From Tyto alba (Eukaryota > Chordata > Aves > Strigiformes > Tytonidae): a DNA stretch of 64,000 nucleotides. The DNA lies in the NCBI RefSeq assembly GCF_018691265.1, contig NW_024881303.1, positions 7,991,777-8,055,776 of the forward strand, given 5' to 3'. Shown piece after piece: positions 11,221 through 23,249 of the stretch. The translations under genes and the position numbers were made by a program. Every line of letters begins with the position of its first letter. The first letter of the stretch is position 1. The notes beneath the pieces are model-generated. The model did not search any database. It was not told the origin of the DNA and saw only the letters and a list, made by a program, of their open reading frames with translations.

Positions 11221-14027
11221 GGAGGAGTGGGCCTAAATGACAAACAGGTTGATCACTGGAAAAGCTAATAATTAAGCACTAGTGTTGCACTCAACCTTGT
11301 AAATGGGAAAAGAGGAAACACTTTACAGTAAAGTTTTGGCTTTATTATGAACTGAACAATTGAATATTCAGTTAAATAACCAAAATCTTTACAGTCTAAT
11401 CCAGAAGTCATTATTAGTCCAGATCTAAGCATTACAAAAAAATAATACTTCTATACAGAAAAAAATCTCTATAGTGGTAATAATATAGTTAAATTTATCA
11501 TACATGCACTTCATTTCTATCCCTTTTCCTGGTTTAACCTTCATAGCACTTCTGGTCCTAAGGTTGTTGGCCTTAGTCTGTGGCTAGCACATGCCATAGA
11601 TGTGGTCTGTTTAAAAAGGTTCCTCTGTAGTTAAAAAGGTTTTGGAGGTGTCGCTTCTGTAAGTTTTGAACAGTTTGATTTTAATTGTTTTTTTCTGACA
11701 AAAATGATGCTTGTGCTTTTCTGTTACCAGCACAAACTCATTGTCCCTCTATGCATTTCTGCTCCTAATTTTGATGAGCAGATATGAGACAGAGAGACTT
11801 CTCAATGAAAACTTAACCAGACTTTTTTTGCTCAGTGTTTTCTGCTTGTCTTGATGTGATTAGGATCCTGTTGGTAATACCGCATTTGTCAGTTTTGTCA
11901 ATTCCAGCTGCTGCTTTGGGTGTGGGTACGCAGGCTTATGGAGAAGCTTTCTGGGATCCTCACATGGCAGGGGATGGTTAGCAGTGTAGGTGTAACAGGG
12001 GAGCAATTTGGAAATGAGCTGCAGTGGAGTACTTGAATCTCTTCTTGGGAAATTCCTGGCTGGCTAAGAAAGATATAGATGAAGAAGGAGAGTTCTTTCT
12101 AGCAGATATTGGGACTACAGCTTTAAATTCATCATTTCTTATGAGTGTCTTCACTTAGGGAGTTGCTTAAGGATGAACTTTACAGCACCAATCCTCTTCT
12201 GCTATTTCTAGGCACCAAAGTTAAGGCACGTTTTCCAGCTACAGGGTATTGGGTTCTTCCCTTGAAGGGAAACCTGAAAGTTACCTCTTTTTCTGTTTCC
12301 TTCCAACTTGCAGGTATCTTTCTCAGGGAAGATAAAGATTAAACACAGCTACAAAAGCTTATTTTTCATTTTCTCGACAGGCTATTTTCAACTAAATTAT
12401 TATTCCATATATATGGCATAAGTTTAAGATATTTAAGTTTACTTTAACATATTTAAGGAATATATTTAGTATTGTACCTTGAAGTGGTACTTTTTCATAA
12501 TGTGACCATCTTTTTTTGCCTGTCCTTGTATATTTGAACCATCCCAAGAGCTGAGTAGGAGAATTTTTCAGAATTTTTGATATTCAGTGACATGAGTTGT
12601 GCCTGGACTTGCTTTGGAAAATTGTTTGCAAATCCACATCGGAAGCATGCCAAAGCTTGAGTAGGCACAAAGATGGGTGCATTTAACTGTTATTTTAATA
12701 TTGTAATTATGAAAACAAGTGTTCTTTGTTTATAAAATTATGTAGATGTAAAATGGAAGTTAGGCTTAAGAATAGACTTAGAGCTGCTGACTCTACACAG
12801 TGGTAATATTTCAAAACAGTAATTGTGAGAATGTAAAGGCAGCTGTAAGCAAAGTTTTATAATACTGGTGTAATATTAAAAAAAAAAAAATCTCTTGCTG
12901 CAGTCTGATGGGCAATTACAGGCTTTTAAAAACAGGAGAGGGACTTCCTAAAATGCTTCACTGAAGCAAGGAGCTGTCATTAAACAAAGCCCCAACCTAC
13001 CCCCACCCCTGCTGACAACAGTAACTAGACTTCCAAGGATATTGTTTTCTAGTATCTAAGTTCTCACCTGGTTATAGCCTCATCTAATACAGCAGCCCAA
13101 GGCTGCAAGGAAACTTTGTTGCTGTAACAGCATTCTAACTTCCAGCTGACCTGGTGGATGGGAGTGAGGCAATGTGAAGTATGTATCTTGATGTTGTGAT
13201 AGTTTTCAGAAGTAAGTTAGAGAAATATGGTTCAGCTAAAACTTCTTGAAGATGGATATACAGCTGACTGAAGAACTACATTCATACAATAGTAATCACC
13301 ATTTCTTTGGCCAAGCTAAAGGATCCTCGGAGGGGAGGTTTGAGCTAGTGCTATGAAGTGTTTACAAGTATAATGTGGGTGAGAAAAGCAGAATAAACTT
13401 AAAACACTTAAATGTAACATCAGTTTAGAAACTGTTTACATGGAAGACATTTTCCTGTATAATTTTTATTCTTATAATGGGAGAAATCAACAAGGTCTAA
13501 TTAAGTAATGGTAAGTGCAAAAGGCTGCAGTTGGGAGGACAGATTAAATGCAAATACCAGCTTGGGAGTGCTTGTGTAAGCAGCTGTTCTCAATCTGGAG
13601 ATTTTTGCATCGCTGAAGGTGGATCGGCAATATGGGGGTGATGTGAAAAACTCCAAATGCCATGGATGGCAGCGGTGATCAGTGTTTAGTTTGGGGAGGA
13701 TGTAGACATCACCTCTAGAATAACTAGATAATTCTAAAAAAGGGGACAAGAACAAAACAGATTTGTAAGAGTTTAGTCTGGAAAAGAAAGGGTTTGAGAG
13801 TGAATAGAACAGTCTTCCTGGTAACAGTCTCTACAGTTTTGTAATATGTGTTTATGCAAATAGTGATTAATTGTTCTCCATGTTCACCAAGGCAGAGCTA
13901 CACAATTTGCAGCAACATGAATTTACTTAAGAGATTTTTTTCAGTTAAGTAAACAGTTTGGCCTTATAACAAACAGCAGAATCACTTTTACTATAGGAGT
14001 TCAAAACAGTGTTGGAAAACATTAGTG

Positions 14028-14105
14028 ATGAGGTAGACCTAATCCTGCTTTGGAGGCAGGAATTGGACTAGATGATACCTTGAGGTTTATTCTAGTATTA
14101 TACTT
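14028..14105 (+). mobile_element. Old CR1 LINE 3'-end fragment
   Basis: The order of blocks is that of a CR1 3' end: CTGCTTTGGAGGCAGGAATT, then GGACTAGATGATACCTTGAG, then TTCTAGTATTATACTT in place of the usual TTCTATGATTCTATG tail. About 75 bases are recognisable on the + strand and the tail octamers have decayed. The element is 5' truncated, as most CR1 copies are. Confidence 0.7.
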
Positions 14106-14867
14106 ACATGTTTTACATAAGAGGAGCCTATACAGAGAGTTTATATTCTCTCATCACACATGCATAACAAGTTCTTCAAATGACAGATACTTTATCCCTT
14201 CTTCTCTGGAATGTTCATTCTACTTCTAGAGTTGCCTATTCACATTTTACAAATCTGCCCTGTGGACCTGTCTTCCTCACCCCATTTTTTATCTTTGTCC
14301 TCAAAACAAACAAAGCCTGGTAACGGAATACTTCCCTCTTCCATCTGTATGCAACCCAGTACTTGGAAAAGGGACTGCAAGGACTTTATCAGCTGCAAGG
14401 GGTTGAGACTCTGTCTTGGTCCTGGTACTTCAGGGCTTGGGTCAGTCTTTTCTATGCTGGAGTTTGGCTGCGATAGAAACACAGGCAACGCAAAATTATG
14501 TTACACCACCTTGAGCTTTCTGTAACAGACACCAAACTGCTTGCTCTTTAGTCATAGAAATGTAAACTTGGATATGGAAAATAAAGATGGACATAAGGGC
14601 CAGCCATCAGCTATTAAGTGTTAGGAGAGAGGGGGAGTAATTTATTTGTTTAGAAGAGATGAAAAGTGTGGTAGCATTTAAATCTTAGAGACAGGCTCAG
14701 TGCAAGCTGTTCTGTCTCCTCCACCTTAGCTTGGACAGAGGGCTGCGTCTTGACCCAGGCCACCTGAGCGCGGGTGGGGCTGGCTGTGGTATTTTACACG
14801 CCCCTAACAGGTCAGGGGAGCCCCGAAAAGAGGGGGCACGGCATTTCGGACGACGGGGTGAAACTAC

Positions 14868-14870
<3 letters not shown>

Positions 14871-14903
<33 letters not shown>
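14871..14903. repeat. 33-base poly(T) run at the upstream edge of the CpG island
   Basis: Uninterrupted T from 14871 to 14903. It sits about 285 bases upstream of the candidate start codon, where a nucleosome-excluding poly(dA:dT) tract would be placed. It could alternatively be the tail of a minus-strand retroposed insert, but no recognisable retrocopy adjoins it. Confidence 0.9.
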
Positions 14904-15188
14904 CCCTGGGAAATGTCACAGATTCCCGCCTGCGCAGCCGGCGTGTGCCGCCTTTCGCGCCTTCCCCCCCCGCCTGACCCGCGGGCCGCAGGCTCCCGGG
15001 GGCAAGAAGGCAGAGCTGTTCCTTCCCGCACCCCCCCCCCCCTTCCCCTTCCCGAGGTGGGCAGGCGCCGTGCGGGGCAGCGCGCCCCCTCCCCGCTGGC
15101 GGCGGCGGCCCGGGCCGCCTCCCCGCGCTCCGCGGGGCTCCGCCGCCATCGGGCAGCGAGCGCGGGAGGCCGGGCCGCCGCCGCGGCC

Positions 15189-15201
15189 ATGGCGACGGAC
15201 G
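15189..15201 (+). CDS. Candidate first coding exon (MATD-G) of the next gene, possibly SYT16 by synteny
   Basis: GCGGCCATGG is a strong Kozak start (G at -3 and +4). It is followed by four codons (Met-Ala-Thr-Asp), one base of a glycine codon and a GTGAGT donor at 15202. The 5' UTR would be the GC-rich sequence before it. In amniotes as I know them SYT16 lies just downstream of SNAPC1 in the same orientation. The related SYT14 also begins with a very short Met-Ala-x-acidic-Gly segment as I remember it. The exon is far too short to identify by itself, so the gene name is an inference. The frame also stays open upstream to an ATG at 14913, so a longer N-terminus cannot be ruled out. Confidence 0.5.
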
Positions 15202-15280
15202 GTGAGTGCGGGCGGGGGCGGCCTCCCCGGGGGAGGGGGCTCAGGCACCGGCTGCCGGCCGCGCCCGGCGCTGAGGGCGA

Positions 15281-15310
15281 GGGGCTGAGGGTGACGGGGG
15301 GGGGTGGGGG
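15281..15310 (+). promoter_or_regulatory. G-quadruplex-forming G tracts just downstream of the first donor
   Basis: Four or more G runs (GGGG, GGG, GGGGGGGGG, GGGGG) are separated by loops of 1-4 bases, meeting the G3+N1-7 pattern. The tract lies about 80 bases into the presumed first intron on the non-template strand, a common place for R-loop and G4 formation at CpG-island promoters. Confidence 0.65.
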
Positions 15311-15560
15311 TGAAACCGGGCCCTGCCCCTGCGAGCGGCGGGGAGCGGGGGCCGGGTGGGCGGGAAAAGGGGCTCGGCGGGGTGTCTGCCCTTCGCCCTA
15401 GGGGGGCCCGGCTGCCCCCCCCCCCCCATCGCTCCTCCGGGGTCGCACGGGGGATGCTGGTGCTGGGTGTGCCCCTCCGCACGGGGAGAGAGGGGCAGGT
15501 GCACGCGGACGCGAATTTTAGGGGGAATAAAGGGATAGGAAAGCCTGCTCTTAAGATATT

Positions 15561-18110
15561 AACGAAGAGCGGGTGTTCTCGTAATTATGGGAGACTTGTC
15601 TGCGTCTGAGAGACTTGGAGTCGCTGGGTTTTCTGGCCACGCTACAATACAAATGATTTTAGGGGTGATCGCTTTCTGTGTTTTGATTGATCAGGTTGTT
15701 GCCCGATGACACGTACCACCCCGTCTTAGGTCTTGGCCGCGGTAGTGGTGCTGCTGCACGGAGGGCAGGTATTTATTTCTCTTGATATTTCAGATCACAG
15801 CGGCAGTGGGTTAAAACCTTAATTGCTACTGTTAGCCACAGTCATGGCAGGCTCCTCCAGATTTACTATAGAAACACCAACATCAACGCTTATTGAAGAT
15901 TGCTGGGTTGATTTTGCTACATCTTTTGCCAGTTTGGTGGAAATTAATCACGTGAACCTTCAAGAGATGTCAGGATGGCACATAGTTTATAATCCCTCAG
16001 GAACAAAATTCTAGGTTTGAGCTTTTCAAAAAGGTTGGACTTAATGGGACTCTAACTTCTCTTTTCCTTTCGTCATTTGCTGATGTTCACTTGTGTTTGC
16101 TGACATAGTTTTCTTTCAAGGCTGTGTCCCTAAGGAGGGGTCTTCTCAGGCAAGGCCCAGGCTGATGTGATGTGGAGTTGTTCAGTGCTTCAAGGTGGCC
16201 TTAGGAGAACTAAGAACTGATCTTGTTTTTCAGAGTAGTAGTGCACTTTTACCTAGCAGAATCTGTCCTTTTATTAGTTACATCCTCAAAGCAGAGATCC
16301 ACAGGCAGTGATAGTGCTCAGTACATAACTGAATTATCATTAGTTTATATTTTATAGCATTTTACAAATTAATATAAATATTGTGGGTTGGCTTCTCACC
16401 TCTGTTCCTGCTGCACAAATATGAACTGGCTAATTGTACAATATTTAATTAATTAGACGTTCTTCTGACCCAAAAGTCAGCAGAGCTATTGCTTTGTTCC
16501 TTAAACAAAACCAGCTCTGTCTCCTCCAAATACTTACGGGAGTTATCTATTGTTTAATGTACCTCTTCTTCTCAGTCTTTGGGCTGAGGTAGTCGGTGAG
16601 CACCTGGTTAAGATGTGGGGACAGCTGAGCTCCTACCACTCCAACCCTGTGCTCTTGGTTTTGGGTGTATGGGGCACTTGGATCAGGCGTGTGGACAGGC
16701 TCTCCCAGCCTGGGATTACTGCAGGAGTGAGAAGAGCACCGAGTAAGACTTCATTTCGTAGGTTGTAGCTTTTGAGATCAGACCTGATCACCCACAATGT
16801 TGGTGTTCTTTCAAGTCAAGGAGAATTCAAGGAATATTTTTCTAGAATTTTAACTTAGTTACATTATGTTCTTTTTTCTCTTATTGTGAGGAGATTGAAC
16901 TAAGGACATTGAGCAAACAGCATGTTAAGCAGTTACTTACGGTGGTGTAAATTGATTCCTCATAAGCCTAACAAATACGAGGGATGGAATTCACCATGAA
17001 GTATGATCAGTGCATTGGTCACTGCAATGGTGGAATGTGGATACAGTGATTTCAGCGTAAGAAGGCAGCCTGGAGATGTATGCATTGTCTTACGGTTCAG
17101 CTGCTGAAGCTTTGGTGTGGATCATCATCTTCCAACCTACTTTTAGTTGAGTTTTTCTTGAGAAAGTTGGAAATGTTTGTGCTTCGTTGATTGATGTTCC
17201 TTGTGGTTCCTTCCATGTGTTGCTGTCCTGGGGCTGCCACTGCTTCTGACTGGAGCCGCAGTGAGACCCAAGCTAATAAACCCTGCTAAACTCATCTGAC
17301 TTAGTCCAGAGCCACTGGAGTATCTTGCACTGCCTATTGTTTTGTGTGCCAGTCCAGATTTGACAAACTTATTTTTTTCTGCCCTGCTCTATGTCTCAGC
17401 CTTAGTTGTCTTGTGGAGCTGAGATACTTGCTCTGGGGTGTCCTGCTTTCAAGGCTACCTATGTGTTTTTCATTCATCAGGTTACTGGGTGGCTTGCAGT
17501 ATCTAATCTTGGTAAGCACATCTGACAGTTAATTTATTAACATATTTTATTATTATTAACATGTAGTAATTTGTTTCAAAATTACTAAATGTTTTGATTG
17601 AGAAATAATGACCTGAAGTAAAAAAGACTGGAGGGAAGCCTAACATTACAGTGAGTAAGCTGGCATTCCTTGGACTTGGTGTACTTGTATTAAATTCTAC
17701 TCAGCTATAAACTATCATTTTTATTGAAGTGGGCAAGTCTATATTGTCATGTTTTAGCTTTCTATACAACAGACAGCTCAGCAGATGCCAACCCTGCCTG
17801 TACTTGCGTGGAGCAGTGGCATCATTGGCAGAACTCGGGGTGGTTCTTGATTGGGGAGCTTTGTGAGGAGCAGGTAGTGTTGACTTCTGTCCTTGTATCA
17901 GAGCTGTTCCTCAGAGAAGGGAGTAATAGGCAGAGGGTCTCTCTTCCTCTGTGATTCTGGGCTGCCAGAAGCGGTGGTGGTGATGACTCGAGATGATCAG
18001 AGATTCTTGTTACAACAGTCTGCTCTGATTTTTATTGTTAAATAATTCATTGCTCTTGCTGGCTGAAGGATCAGAAGTGAGGGAAGTTTGGTCTCCAGTA
18101 CCTTTGGCTT
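15561..18110 (+). other. Presumed first intron, 5' part; no gene seen
   Basis: AT-leaning unique DNA without recognisable exons or repeats. Open frames of up to about 75 codons overlap on both strands and show no family motif. Confidence 0.6.
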
Positions 18111-18119
18111 CAACCCAAT

Positions 18120-20209
18120 TTGAAATGAGTACAGGTTGGACGCAGTTCAGGTCAGCGCTGAAGGGAACTGTGGATTGTTTGAATGCACTTCTAATGGTAT
18201 TAAAGGCACAGGAGCAGGCTGTCCCCATGTGCTGAAAGATGAGATGGTGGAGAAGACTGGCCTGGCTGAACAGAGAGCTTTGTCTGGAACTCAGGAAAGA
18301 AAAGGAGAGTTTATGACTTTTGGAAGAAGGTCAGGCAACTCAGGAGAACTGCAAGGATGTCATGAGGTTATGCAAGGAGAAAATTAGAAGGGCCAAAGCC
18401 CAACTAGAAATAAATCTGGCTACTGTCATAAAAGACTATTAAAAATGTTTCTGTAAATACATTAACAACAAAAGGAGGACTAAGGAGAATCTCCATCCTT
18501 TATTGGATGCAGGGGGAAATATAGTGACAAAAGATGAGGAAAAGGCTGTGGATGCCTTCTTTGTCTCAATCTTTAATAGTAAGACCAGTTGTTCTGTGGG
18601 TACCCAGCCCCCTGAGCTGGAAAAGAGGGACAGGGCAGAATGAATCCCCCATAATCCAAGGCGAAACAGTTAATGACCTGCTATACCACTCAGTCACACA
18701 CAAGTCTATGGGGTTGGATGGGATCCAACCAAGGGTACTGAGGGAGCTGGTGGAGGTGCTCACAAAGCCCCTTTATCAGCAGCCCTGGCTAACCAGGGAG
18801 ATCCCAGTTGACTGGAGGTTAGCAAATGTGGTGCCCATCTACAAGGAGAGCCAGAAAGAGGATCCGGAGAACTACAAGCCTGTCAGCCTGACCCCAGTGC
18901 TGGGGAAGGTTATGGAGCAGGTCATCTTGAGTGCCATCACATGGCACATACAGGACAACCAGGCAGTCAGGCCAGTCAGCATGGGTTTATGAAAGGCAGG
19001 TCCTGCTTGACTAACCTGATCTCTGTGACAAGGTGACCTGCTTAGTAGATGAAGGAAAGGCTGTGGATGTTGTCTACCTAGACTTTCATAAAGTCTTTGA
19101 CACCGTTTCCCACAACATTCTCCTAGAGAAACCAGCTGCTCATGGCTGGGATGGATGTACTCTTCACTAGGTAAAAAGCTGGCTGGATGGCCAGGCCCAA
19201 AGAGTGGTGGTGAGTGGAGTTAAATCCAGTTGGTGTCTGGTCACGAGTGGTGACCCCCAGGGCCCAGTACTGGGGGCAGTTCTGTTTAGTATCTTCATCA
19301 GTGATCTGACGAGGGGATCGAGTGCACCCTCAGTAAGTTGGACGATAACACCAATTTGGGCATGAGCGTTGATCTGCTGGAGGACAGGAAGGTTCTACAG
19401 AGGGCTCTGGACAGGCTGGATCGATGGGCCAAGGGCAATTGTATGAGGTTCAACAAGGCTCAGTGCCGGGTCCTGCACTTGGGTCACAACAACCCCATGC
19501 ACCGCTGCAGGCTGGGGGCAGAGCGGCTGGAAAGCTGCCCGGCAGAAAAGGACCTGGGGGTGCTGGTCAACAGCTGGCTGAATATGAGCCAGCGGTGTGC
19601 CCAGGTGGCCAAGGTGGCCAACGGCATCCTGGCTTGTGTCAGCAATAGTGTGACCAGCAGGACTAGGGAAGAGATTGTCCCCCCGTACTCAGCACTGGTG
19701 AGGCTGCACCTCAAATACAGTGATTGGTTTGGGGCCCCTCACTACAAGAAAGACACTGAGGTTCTGGAGCGTGTCCAGAGAAGGGTAACAAAGCTGGTGA
19801 AGGGTCTGGGGCACAAGTCTTATGAGGAGCAGCTGAAGGAACTGGGGTTGTTTAGTTTGGGAGAAAAGGAGGCTCAGGGGAGACCTTATCCCTCTCTACA
19901 ACTACCAGGAAGGAGGTGGGGGTTGATCTCTTTTCCCAAGTAAGAAGTGATAAGGTGAGAGGAAATGACCTAAAGTTGCCCCAGGGGAGAGTTAGATTGG
20001 ATGTTAGGACAAATTTCTTCACTGAAAGGGCTGTCAAGCATTGGATCAGGCTGCCCAGGGAAGTGGTTGAGTCACCACCCTGGAGGTATTTAAAAGACCT
20101 GTGGATGGGCACTTAGGGACATGGTTTAGTGGGACTTGACAGGGTTAGGGTAACAGTTGGACTTGATCTTAAAGATCTTTTCCAATGTAAATGATTCTGT
20201 GATTCTGTG
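18120..20209 (+). mobile_element. 5'-truncated CR1 LINE (about 2.1 kb), inactive
   Basis: The element runs from the middle of CR1 ORF2 to a typical CR1 3' end. The last segment (GGACTTGATCTTAAAGATCT, then TTTTCCAATGTAAATGATTC, then TGTGATTCTGTGG) carries the tandem TGATTCTG octamer that marks CR1 tails, without a poly(A). Its 5' boundary is uncertain: LINE-like reading is clear from about 18,155 and may begin slightly earlier. It is the youngest-looking repeat in the window, yet still carries many substitutions, indels and stops. Confidence 0.93.
18155..20115 (+). pseudogene. CR1 ORF2 reverse transcriptase, decayed
   Basis: Fragments appear in the family order across shifting frames. An endonuclease-RT linker comes first (LNRELCLELRKK near 18,260), then GLDGIQPRVLRELVE, ENYKPVSLTPVLGKVMEQV, VDVVYLDFHKVFDTVSHNI and [20 protein letters not shown]. 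The RT catalytic block follows, where the usual FADD reads LDDN. After it come [76 protein letters not shown] and [13 protein letters not shown]. The C-terminal [17 protein letters not shown] ends it. Loss of the second catalytic aspartate, plus frameshifts near 18,990 and 19,910, make it non-functional. Confidence 0.9.
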
Positions 20210-23190
20210 GTATCCTTACGGTATTAAGTACATTCTGAACATTTCTAAATTAAAAACCTCCCAAGAGAATATATTTAAAAGAGAGGATATACATGTGAGT
20301 GTTCAGAGTAGTTTTTAAATACTGGAAATATATTGGCTTTCGTTTGAAATTTCATGTCATTGTATCTGGATTTTGTTTTTCCTGGCTTAGGATGTGTAGA
20401 GAAACTGGCAGCGTTATGGAGATGCCCATGTTCTCTACCACAGGTTGGTGGTCCTGGGGCTTAGCCACATTTCACACCAGCAACCCTGTTCATTGCATGG
20501 ATGAGTGTGCTGGCTGTATTGCACCCAAAGGCAACTTCACTTTGCTAAAGGTCAATTGGTCATTTGAACAAGCTCTTAATTAAACAATCTATACCTGTGT
20601 ATTTGTATCACTTCATGTACATGGCTATCACATTGACCTAATGTGGCACTAATACTTATTAGTGCAGTAATAAGATCCCAGGCACAGTAACTGAATCCTG
20701 AGTGAGTTATTCCCTTTAAAGGAGATGCTAGGAAGGGGATGTGGGTCTGGTATAGCAATCCAGATACTCTTGTTCTCTTGACTCTTAAGATCCTTGTTAA
20801 TATGAAAATACAGGCAAGACTGGAAGATGCTTCTTTAAAGAAAAAAGCAAATAAACTGCCAACAACAATTCAGAGTCTTGTCGATAAGCTTCCCATGTCT
20901 TTCTGGATGGCATGAATATGTGGGTCTTGAATTTTTATGGTCGTATTAGGAGTTAGCATGCCTGACGTGCAGTCTGGGAAGATACATACCTATGACAGCT
21001 CAGTGTCTCTCAGGTGCAGGTAAAACTCCATTCTGTGGCAAGGATGACCCCTTAGTACTGTGTTTTCCCAGAGCATAGTACTGTGTTTTCCATCATAGCA
21101 GAGTGAGCTCTGTCTCCTGTAATGTGTGGTCCTGAGTGGCTCTGGGAGGAAGGAGCCTGGAGGATTTGTTCTGACCATAAACCATAGTGGTCGGGGTGTC
21201 TTGCCTGAGGCTATGACTCAGCTGCCCTTGTGAGCTGACTGCCCTAGGAAATTACCTCCTTCACCTGTGTTCTTGATGCCTGACTGTAAAATTTCATTTT
21301 AACTGCAGAAGGCTTTCTTGACTACTGCTACACTGGTGCATATGAAAAACCTGCTACTGGAAAATAATCAGAGCTGTTAGAGTCTTTTTTTTTGTTTTTA
21401 TATGTGTTACCTCTCTTGTTTCATTTTGACATAGTGTTGCTTAAAGTCTTGCTAATAATAGACCTGCATCACATCTGGCTGTGTTGAAAGCAAATCTTGA
21501 AAAATGCCTGCTTTGTGGAAAATACTGAATGCAATTGTATGTTCTTTTCTAAATACATGAAACAGTTACTTTTATAAAGAGCTTGTATTTGTGCTTACGC
21601 CCATGTTCCCATGAGAAAACATTCAAATGCATAGTCAGACTTCAAAATAGCTTGCAAAATACATTGGAGAACATTTTAAATCTGTTTCCTTCCTGCTTTG
21701 ATTCAAGTGGGGGATATTCTCCAGGGATGCTGCCTCTTAGGAGAGTTTGTTTTGGGCATTATTATTTTCAAAGATAGGCAACTTTATATGCCTAGAAGGA
21801 GAGGATGGGCAGTGCTTCACGTGAAGAACTGGGATGCAGTTGCAGGGGTGTAGGCAGTGTTCCTTCTTTGACAAAGTAAAACCTAAAGGGCCACTGGGCT
21901 TGTGGACACTAGAGCCAGGCTTTTAAAAAAATATTTTTAGAGAGTTGAATACACAAGTGAGGTACTAAACCAGACATTTTCGAGCATGCAGGACAACTTA
22001 AATAAAATCTGGCCCTGGAGCCTTACTGATAATGGCTGTAGCACTGATTTAGTATGCTTAGGTCACCATGAGATTGTTCCCGTTCAGTGCAGACAGGCAA
22101 TTAAGGAGGAAGTCTTGTGAGTGTGGTGGTGCATCTGTGGATGTACTGAGGCTCCATGCTAGAAGCACTGCAGCAGTGAGAGCGTTGTGAACTGTGTCAG
22201 GGTTTGCCAAATGAAGTGCTGTGGTTTGCCTTTGCTCTAAGTGATCATGCCAGCACTTCCTGAGGGACTCATCTGCAGTAGTCTGTAACGGTTATTGCAC
22301 GTTACTTTCTTGAAGTGTTCTTTTGATTCCCATGCACCTGGGAAACAAGTGCGTACCATCTGGCCTGGTTAAGTCCTTCCATGGTGCTGCTCAGCTGTAG
22401 GGATGACTCTTAGGTAAATAGGAGTAGTCATAATTATCAGGGGAGGTTATCTAAAAACATCAGGCGGCTTTATTTTGAAAAGCAGCCTCTTATGTGCCTT
22501 AGATAGGTTGACGTCAGGATCTGTGGGGTTAAGTAGTCATTAAGGAGACCTTGTGTTCACTTTCCATTTGTATGATCTTTTGCTGATTGATCTGATAGTG
22601 CACTGAGAAAGTTTGATCAATTATTCAGCAAGGGCTCAAGTCTAATCTGTCTTGGTGCTGGGAAGACATTAACTCTACAAACTGGTGTGGTTAGTTGCTA
22701 TTTAGGCACTCAGACTTTGCAGTGACTGCTCTGCATATAGTTTTGGGAGATGAATTCCCAATCAGAGGAGAATACAGTTATCAACCATTTATCTGATATG
22801 TATGTAGTCAACCTATTACAGTGCCTGTAGACAAATCCAATTAGACATGTTTTAATTAGACACGAATACTATGTTAGCTGTGCCATCCAGAATGGGCTTC
22901 TTGGATATCTTCTTTTTTATGTGTAAGATAGACTGGTTTTGTGTTAAAGGCTTAAATGAGTGGGTAGACAGTTGGCTAAAATTGCTAACAGCAATGTTAC
23001 CCATCAGCAGTGTGACCAGCTGCAGGACTTGGTTAAGTCAATGGCAGCCTTCCCAGTGGGTATGAGGAAGACAAGATGCCATTTGTGAAGTCCTGAGAAT
23101 AGCAGATTACAAGAATCAAAATGGGAAGGACTGGGAAGGGAGTTGAGAGAGTATGGGTAGTTTTCAAAGTGCATAACCGTACAGACATTG
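20210..23190 (+). other. Presumed intron; one consensus CRE, no gene
   Basis: No exon or clear transposon. A 15-base direct repeat (AGTACTGTGTTTTCC) occurs at 21054 and 21078. A perfect TGACGTCA is at 22509-22516. Confidence 0.55.
22509..22516. promoter_or_regulatory. Perfect CRE palindrome TGACGTCA
   Basis: An exact 8-base cAMP response element with its CpG preserved, in otherwise CpG-poor intronic DNA. Function is not shown by the sequence; an 8-mer can occur by chance. Confidence 0.35.
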
Positions 23191-23249
23191 TACAAAAACT
23201 AGGATGCTTCCTCTGTGTGAAACCCCAGAGCAAGTTCTGAGACAAGATG

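Larger units (their letters stand above)
10491..14720. other. Intergenic region between SNAPC1 and the CpG-island gene
   Basis: AT-rich DNA with no supported gene. It holds the 120-bp tandem duplication, an A run at about 12878-12890, a very AT-rich stretch near 12,360-12,490 and the CR1 3'-end fragment. Open frames here are short and carry no recognisable motif. Confidence 0.75.
14730..15560 (+). promoter_or_regulatory. CpG island promoter
   Basis: A sharply bounded block of very GC-rich, CpG-dense DNA in otherwise AT-leaning sequence. It has no TATA box. Visible motifs are an NRF-1-like GCCTGCGCAG at about 14929-14938, an E2F-like TTCCCGCC just before it, and GC boxes (GGGCGGGGGCGG at about 15210-15222 and GGGCGGG near 15358). 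It contains a strong-Kozak ATG and a splice donor, so it is best read as the promoter and first exon of a broadly initiated + strand gene. Confidence 0.85.

Noticed and set aside
14731..15609. Several Pro/Arg/Gly/Ala-rich open frames of 100-188 codons on both strands in the CpG island
   Set aside because: GC-rich DNA lacks stop codons; the frames overlap each other on both strands and no family motif is present. Only the short ATG-to-donor exon at 15189 is kept.
15823..16014. 63-codon frame 3' of the CpG island as a second coding exon
   Set aside because: No supported acceptor/donor pair in a frame compatible with the first exon, and no family similarity recognised.
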